Shown here: in pieces, positions 7,438-10,427 of the stretch
Layout: the number at the start of each line of letters is the position of its first letter
How positions within the stretch are numbered: position 1 is the stretch's first letter
Assembly: GCA_043736395.1 (NCBI GenBank)
Contig: JAYTCQ010000398.1
Location: 1-10,427, forward strand
Direction of reading: 5' to 3'
Length of the DNA stretch: 10,427 nt
Origin: JAFDVL01 sp043736395
Lineage (GTDB): Bacteria > Acidobacteriota > Blastocatellia > RBC074
Position numbers and translations under genes: made by a program
Notes under the pieces: generated by a model
Databases searched by the model: none
What the model was told of the DNA's origin: nothing
The model's input: only the letters and a program-made list of their open reading frames with translations

Positions 7438-7860
7438 TTACGCTGCTTTGACCTTAGCTTTCATGTATGTAACCGATTGTTTGATTAGTGCCTGCAAAAT
7501 CTTTAGGTCTATATCGGCGAGGTTTTTTATATACAAACAGCCTTTGCCGGATTTGTGTTTACCAAGTTTTGTTAACAATTCTTCAGAGCTTTCATCACGC
7601 CCACACAGGTACAAGGTCAGCGCATCTTTGCGCGACGCAAAGCCTACTAAACATGAATCGCCTTCGTGACCGCTGGCATATTTGTAATGATATTCACCAA
7701 CGCCGACAATGCTGCTGCCCCACATTTTCGGTTCGGCTTTGACGATTTTTTTCATCAACTCCAAGACAGTGTAGCAATCATTCCTACGCTGCTCATCTGC
7801 AATTGCCTCTAAAAATTCTGTCACGCTTACGTTCGTTGGTTTGGTTTTTGCTTCTGCCAT
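7438..7860 (-). CDS. DUF1801 domain protein
   Basis: 140 residues. EEQ-type N-terminal helix, then EPKMWGSSIVGVGEYHYKYASGHEGD (about 43-68), FASRKDALTLYL and KLGKHKSGKGCLYIKNLADID match DUF1801 (YdhG-like) proteins closely; no biochemical role is established. It is cytosolic, with no signal peptide. AAGGAA lies just upstream of the ATG at 7860. It is the last gene of the six-gene minus-strand run, 55 bp after the DUF3224 gene, with a small GC-rich foldback in that gap. The Lys-rich C-terminus is ordinary for the family. Confidence 0.9.
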   Translation of the reverse strand: MAEAKTKPTNVSVTEFLEAIADEQRRNDCYTVLELMKKIVKAEPKMWGSSIVGVGEYHYKYASGHEGDSCLVGFASRKDALTLYLCGRDESSEELLTKLGKHKSGKGCLYIKNLADIDLKILQALIKQSVTYMKAKVKAA

Positions 7861-7882
7861 AAATTCCTTTCAATACGAAATT

Positions 7883-7910
7883 CCCACCCGCTACAGCAGG
7901 CGGTTCTGAC
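7883..7910. repeat. Short GC-rich foldback between DUF3224 and DUF1801 genes
   Basis: CCCACCCGCTACAGCAGGCGGTT contains CCGC...GCGG with an 8-nt loop. It resembles CCACCCGCT...GGTGGTTCTGAC repeats that I associate with Acidobacteriota intergenic DNA. This is a weak call, based on the look of the sequence only. Confidence 0.3.
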
Positions 7911-7915
7911 AACAA

Positions 7916-8452
7916 TTATTTTTCAGGTATCGAATATTCAAATTCATATAAATGTTTTCCATCCGCAATATTAATCATCATTTTGCCTGTCAGCCCGACT
8001 AATTCATCAGTGCCGGAGTCAGGTACAACAACGACAGAAAGTTGCGGCGCGCTACGATCCATAATGCCGTTATGTTGCAGCACGAATGAACCTTTGCGTC
8101 CGTGCAAAATTCCGGTCACGCGTTCGATTGCCACGTAGCCGGCGGATCCTTTTACATCTGTCATCGCCGCCAGCATTTGACCTTTGCTGCTGGCTGCAAG
8201 ATCGTCGTGAAATGTTTTGTCAATTGTCATTCTGCCGAGTCCGGCTTCCTTAGCTGCGTTGTCGTCTTGCGGTGATAGTTTTACTTCAAATGTTCCGCTG
8301 GCGTGTTTTGTCATACTTAGTTCCTTTGGTTTTGATTTTTGAGCTTGTGAATAGGCGAATGCGCTGAGACTCAGCACAAAGCAGAGACAAGCGAAGAGGT
8401 AAAATTGTTTCTTCATAAAGTATATTCTGATTGCTTCAAGTTGAAGAGGCAT
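7916..8452 (-). CDS. DUF3224 domain protein, probably exported
   Basis: 178 residues from ATG 8452, chosen because AAGGAA (8459-8464) lies 6 nt upstream. The frame is open further to 8521, but that would overlap the DinB gene. The protein has a 12-residue leader, then MKKQFYLFACLCFVLSLSAF, a signal peptide with likely cleavage near AYSQA. The mature part begins with the DUF3224 pattern ATG/SGTFEVKLSPQ (here HASGTFEVKLSPQ), then MTIDKTFHDDL, GRKGSFVLQHNG and GTDELVGLTGKM; the family is a small beta-barrel of unknown role. ATG 8416 (at MKKQF) and ATG 8314 (start of the bare domain, with its own AAGGAA 6 nt upstream) are other possible starts. It follows the DinB stop by 26 bp. Confidence 0.85.
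   Translation of the reverse strand: MPLQLEAIRIYFMKKQFYLFACLCFVLSLSAFAYSQAQKSKPKELSMTKHASGTFEVKLSPQDDNAAKEAGLGRMTIDKTFHDDLAASSKGQMLAAMTDVKGSAGYVAIERVTGILHGRKGSFVLQHNGIMDRSAPQLSVVVVPDSGTDELVGLTGKMMINIADGKHLYEFEYSIPEK
8321..8326 (-). promoter_or_regulatory. Internal Shine-Dalgarno-like site in the DUF3224 gene
   Basis: AAGGAA, 6 nt, ATG (8314) repeats exactly the spacing used at 8459-8464 for ATG 8452. Internal initiation here would yield the DUF3224 domain without its signal peptide. It could also be chance, or a remnant of a cytosolic ancestor to which a signal peptide was later fused. Confidence 0.4.
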
Positions 8453-8478
8453 GTGAATTTCCTTCGTATAAAAATTCG

Positions 8479-9033
8479 TCATGCGTTCCATTGCGCAGAA
8501 GGCTTGCCCAACCAGACCCACGCGATGAAATCCACGAGCGGCGGCTCAGCACCAACCTCGCGCAGCCGTGTATTTACCTGTCCGCGATGATAAGCACTGT
8601 GCATTGTCACTTGTTGCAAGGTTTCGGCCAGCGTGGAAGCCGCCGGTGTTTGCCCAATTTGTGCCGCCACCATTTCGGCCCAAGGTAAGGCTACGATCTG
8701 CGCCAAGCCCTCTTCAGACAAGCTGTTCAGGTACGGCTGCGCGTCGCGGTGATATGTTTGTCCCCACGCCAGCAAATCGGCACCGCGCAAATCTCCGCCC
8801 TTATTGAACCAAGCCATTAACGCTTGCAGCCGTTCGTTGCCGTCCTGATACTTCGTAAACTCTCCCTGCCACACAGCCAGAAAAACGCGCTGTACCAGAT
8901 GTATATGATGTAAGCGCGCGCGCAGGATTTCGTCAGCAAGGGTCGCATCCACTGACAGCGCCGTTTGCCAAACCATCGCATCCGCCCATTCCATGTGCCG
9001 AAATTGATCTTGTAGATTTGATAGTAAGTTCAT
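8479..9033 (-). CDS. DinB-family protein, GC-rich
   Basis: 184 residues. LHHIHLVQRVFLAVW with H42/H43/H45 and VTMHSAYHRGQVNTRLREVG with H145 and H149 fit the DinB metal-binding histidine pattern; PLVDFIAWVW near 166-174 is the usual C-terminal block. This cytosolic family includes metal-dependent thiol-transferase-like proteins; the substrate is unknown. The ATG overlaps the DUF1697 stop as ATGA (9030-9033), so translation is coupled. Its base composition stands out: five sampled 60-bp lines (8521-8580 and 8641-8880) hold 177 G/C of 300 (59%), against 37-53% in four lines sampled from the genes on either side. This suggests recent acquisition or replacement. Little similarity is evident to the DinB protein at 4094-4642. 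Confidence 0.88.
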   Translation of the reverse strand: MNLLSNLQDQFRHMEWADAMVWQTALSVDATLADEILRARLHHIHLVQRVFLAVWQGEFTKYQDGNERLQALMAWFNKGGDLRGADLLAWGQTYHRDAQPYLNSLSEEGLAQIVALPWAEMVAAQIGQTPAASTLAETLQQVTMHSAYHRGQVNTRLREVGAEPPLVDFIAWVWLGKPSAQWNA

Positions 9034-9578
9034 TCGTTTTTCCCGTTGTTACTGGTGGAATATTTGGCCGCGAGTTTGCGCACCGTATTGATCCCGCGCA
9101 CTGTTGCTTTTGTTTTGATAATTTTTTCCAGGCCTGCTTTGGAGACAGGGGAATCCAATTGATTCGTGCGAGGGAGCCAATACACTTCGCGGTTATATAC
9201 AGATAAGTCATCCATCTCATTTCGGTACGTTAACAATGTGTTTGTCATTTCGAGGCTCAGTGGTTCAGCCAGAAAACCAACAGCAAAATTCGGCTCAGCT
9301 TCAGTGAAGGGATGATATTGAGCGATTGATTTGACCTCAGCAACAGTACGAATAAATGTCGCGACTTCATAGCCCAGCGATTTATGCAGGTGCTCCGCAA
9401 TTCTGTTTTCCAGCGTTTTGATATTCTTCGCTTTGGAGTCGAAAATTACATTCCCACTGGCAATAAACGTTTCGACATTAGCGCAACCTAACTCCAGAAA
9501 AAGTGTCCGCAAGGTTTCCATCTTGACGTTGTGACCGCCAACATTGATCGCTCGCAGAAACGCAATAAGTTTTGGCAT
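9030..9578 (-). CDS. DUF1697 domain protein
   Basis: 182 residues from ATG 9578, where the protein begins MPKLIAFLRAINVGGHNVKME, the hallmark N-terminus of DUF1697. The frame is open to 9614, but that would overlap the ABM-like gene. FLELGCANVETFIASGNVIFDS (about 28-49), EHLHKSLGYEVATFIRT, and the C-terminal RTNQLDSPVSK and TVRGINTVRKLA complete the family pattern. The function is unknown; it is cytosolic. No Shine-Dalgarno is evident, but the start is only 7 bp past the upstream stop, and its own TGA overlaps the DinB ATG. It therefore depends on coupling at both ends. Base composition is ordinary for the window, unlike the DinB gene after it. Confidence 0.92.
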   Translation of the reverse strand: MPKLIAFLRAINVGGHNVKMETLRTLFLELGCANVETFIASGNVIFDSKAKNIKTLENRIAEHLHKSLGYEVATFIRTVAEVKSIAQYHPFTEAEPNFAVGFLAEPLSLEMTNTLLTYRNEMDDLSVYNREVYWLPRTNQLDSPVSKAGLEKIIKTKATVRGINTVRKLAAKYSTSNNGKNE

Positions 9579-9585
9579 AATAATT

Positions 9586-9906
9586 TTAGAAATCAATTGG
9601 CTCGAACTGCGCAAACATATCGTGCGCCTCTGACAAACTGGTCAGTGGCGCATACTCGCAGACTTTGCCAAATCGTTCCCACATCGCAAGGACGCCAGGA
9701 TTCGTATGCGCTTGCTCAACAGCTTCTTTGGATTTCCATTCAAAGACTTCAATGATCGTGCCGTCTTTGGCGCGCATCACATGCGAAACGCGATCGGTAA
9801 CAAGATCAAGCGCCCGCAATGTGGGCAAATGATTTTTTACTTCTTCGAGTAGCTCGGCGTCTTTGCCTGGTAACGGACGATAGGCTGCGATTGAGTAATG
9901 TCCCAT
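9586..9906 (-). CDS. Small dimeric alpha/beta-barrel (ABM-like) protein
   Basis: 106 residues, cytosolic. GHYSIAAYRPLPGKDAELLEEVKNHLPTL at the start, then GTIIEVFEWKSKEAVEQAHTNP (about 49-70), has the strand-helix-strand outline of antibiotic-biosynthesis-monooxygenase-like ferredoxin folds. Close relatives are mostly annotated as hypothetical. There is no clear catalytic residue, so enzymatic activity is not claimed. A strong AGGAGG (9914-9919) lies 7 nt upstream of the ATG. It sits 32 bp after the VOC gene and 7 bp before DUF1697, in the middle of the operon-like run. Confidence 0.75.
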   Translation of the reverse strand: MGHYSIAAYRPLPGKDAELLEEVKNHLPTLRALDLVTDRVSHVMRAKDGTIIEVFEWKSKEAVEQAHTNPGVLAMWERFGKVCEYAPLTSLSEAHDMFAQFEPIDF

Positions 9907-9938
9907 AAATGTTCCTCCTGATGAGTGAATTCAATAAA

Positions 9939-10367
9939 CTAAGCTGCTTTGTCTTCGGCAAATTTCCAATGACCGATTTCTTCAGGCACGCCTTTGATTT
10001 CGCTGGAGATGGTCTGCGTAAAAATCAGGCGATTACCAAATGGATCATTGATGGACATCTCGCGCGAACCCCACGGTTGATTTTCAACTCCGGGTCGGGC
10101 GTTTTTATACCGTTTTGTAATGAGTTCTTTTTGGTACGCATCCACATCATCGGTAACAATTCTGATTGCCGCGCCGGGGCAACAATCGCCAAAATGTTCC
10201 GATAAATGCAGGTCGCAGTCGCCTTTGGAAATGCCCATATACAACGGCAGATCGTCGGCAAAGCGATGTTCAAAATTTATTTTGAAGCCAAGAAAATCAA
10301 TATAAAATTCTTTCGCTTTGGCTTCATCGAAGATGCGTAAAATCGGTGTAATTTTTCCTAAGCTCAT
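9939..10367 (-). CDS. VOC/glyoxalase-superfamily protein, bleomycin-resistance-like
   Basis: 142 residues. FYIDFLGFKINFEHRF (21-36), CDLHLSEHFGDCCPGAAIRI (51-70), QPWGSREM (97-104) and DPFGNRLIF (108-116) form the paired beta-alpha-beta-beta-beta modules of the VOC superfamily. The LHLSEHFGD...QPWG.RE..DPFGN pattern is closest to bleomycin-resistance-type binders, which sequester the drug as dimers. Whether this one binds bleomycin, or acts as a dioxygenase or glyoxalase, cannot be told. It is cytosolic. No Shine-Dalgarno is evident. It is the first gene of the six-gene minus-strand run visible here, and a likely repeat lies just upstream. Confidence 0.9.
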   Translation of the reverse strand: MSLGKITPILRIFDEAKAKEFYIDFLGFKINFEHRFADDLPLYMGISKGDCDLHLSEHFGDCCPGAAIRIVTDDVDAYQKELITKRYKNARPGVENQPWGSREMSINDPFGNRLIFTQTISSEIKGVPEEIGHWKFAEDKAA

Positions 10368-10380
10368 AAAAATTAAATCT

Positions 10381-10427
10381 TGTGACGCGGAGCGTTTGGA
10401 GTGCTGCGCCTTGTCGTAGCTTTGGTA
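10381..10427. repeat. Probable edge of a dispersed repeat
   Basis: The phrase GCGGAGCGTTTGGAGTGCTG followed by CGCCTTGTCGTAGCTTTGG resembles dispersed intergenic repeats that I recall from Acidobacteriota and Planctomycetes (GCGTTTGGAGTGCGGCGGCTTG type). The right part is cut by the window. One minus-strand frame is open to the edge, so the C-terminus of an upstream gene is an alternative. Confidence 0.4.

Noticed and set aside
8453..8521. Longer N-terminus for the DUF3224 protein (start at 8521)
   Set aside because: It would overlap the DinB gene by 43 bp and lacks a ribosome binding site, whereas ATG 8452 has AAGGAA at 6 nt.
9579..9614. Longer N-terminus for DUF1697 (start at 9614)
   Set aside because: The family pattern begins exactly at ATG 9578; the extension overlaps the upstream gene.

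Overview
The window looks like chromosomal DNA from a moderate-GC bacterium. The two large genes encode exported hydrolases with clear signal peptides, and they sit beside many short single-domain proteins of DUF, DinB or VOC type. Dispersed foldback repeats lie between genes. This combination recalls Acidobacteriota (Blastocatellia-like) or a similar soil or sediment lineage. That assignment is an inference from gene content; there is no rRNA or other marker in the window. I see no phage, transposase, CRISPR, tRNA or rRNA.

Layout. (1) 1-1262, minus strand: the N-terminal 420 codons of a PBP4/DacB-type D-Ala-D-Ala carboxypeptidase (peptidase S13), running off the left edge. (2) 1263-1479: a divergent intergenic region. 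(3) 1480-4011, plus strand: an exported, very large M14-type zinc carboxypeptidase. (4) 4023-4109: an 87-bp palindromic repeat between convergent genes, which also supplies the stop codon of the next gene. (5) 6033-4094, minus strand: a DUF1295/steroid-5-alpha-reductase-like membrane protein, then a 275-bp gap with two adjacent foldback repeats, then a small DUF1475-like membrane protein directly abutting a DinB-family protein. (6) 6135-7415, plus strand: an exported S41-type peptidase with a strong ribosome binding site. (7) 10367-7438, minus strand: a tight run of six small genes (VOC/bleomycin-resistance-like, ABM-like, DUF1697, DinB, DUF3224, DUF1801), partly coupled by a 4-bp ATGA overlap and a 7-bp gap. 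(8) 10368-10427: probably the edge of another dispersed repeat.

How the genes fit together. PBP4 (peptidoglycan), M14 (peptides or glycopeptides) and S41 (protein processing) would all act outside the cytoplasmic membrane, but nothing shows that they form one pathway. The six-gene minus-strand run looks like a single transcription unit of small stand-alone folds often linked with detoxification or stress (VOC, DinB, ABM). Its fourth gene, DinB, is markedly GC-rich compared with the genes around it, so it may be a recent arrival. The most interesting points are the repeat that ends the first DinB gene, the paired foldbacks at 5023-5244, the GC-rich DinB insert, and a possible dual start (exported or cytosolic) in the DUF3224 gene. 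I do not see a clearly new defence or mobile system.
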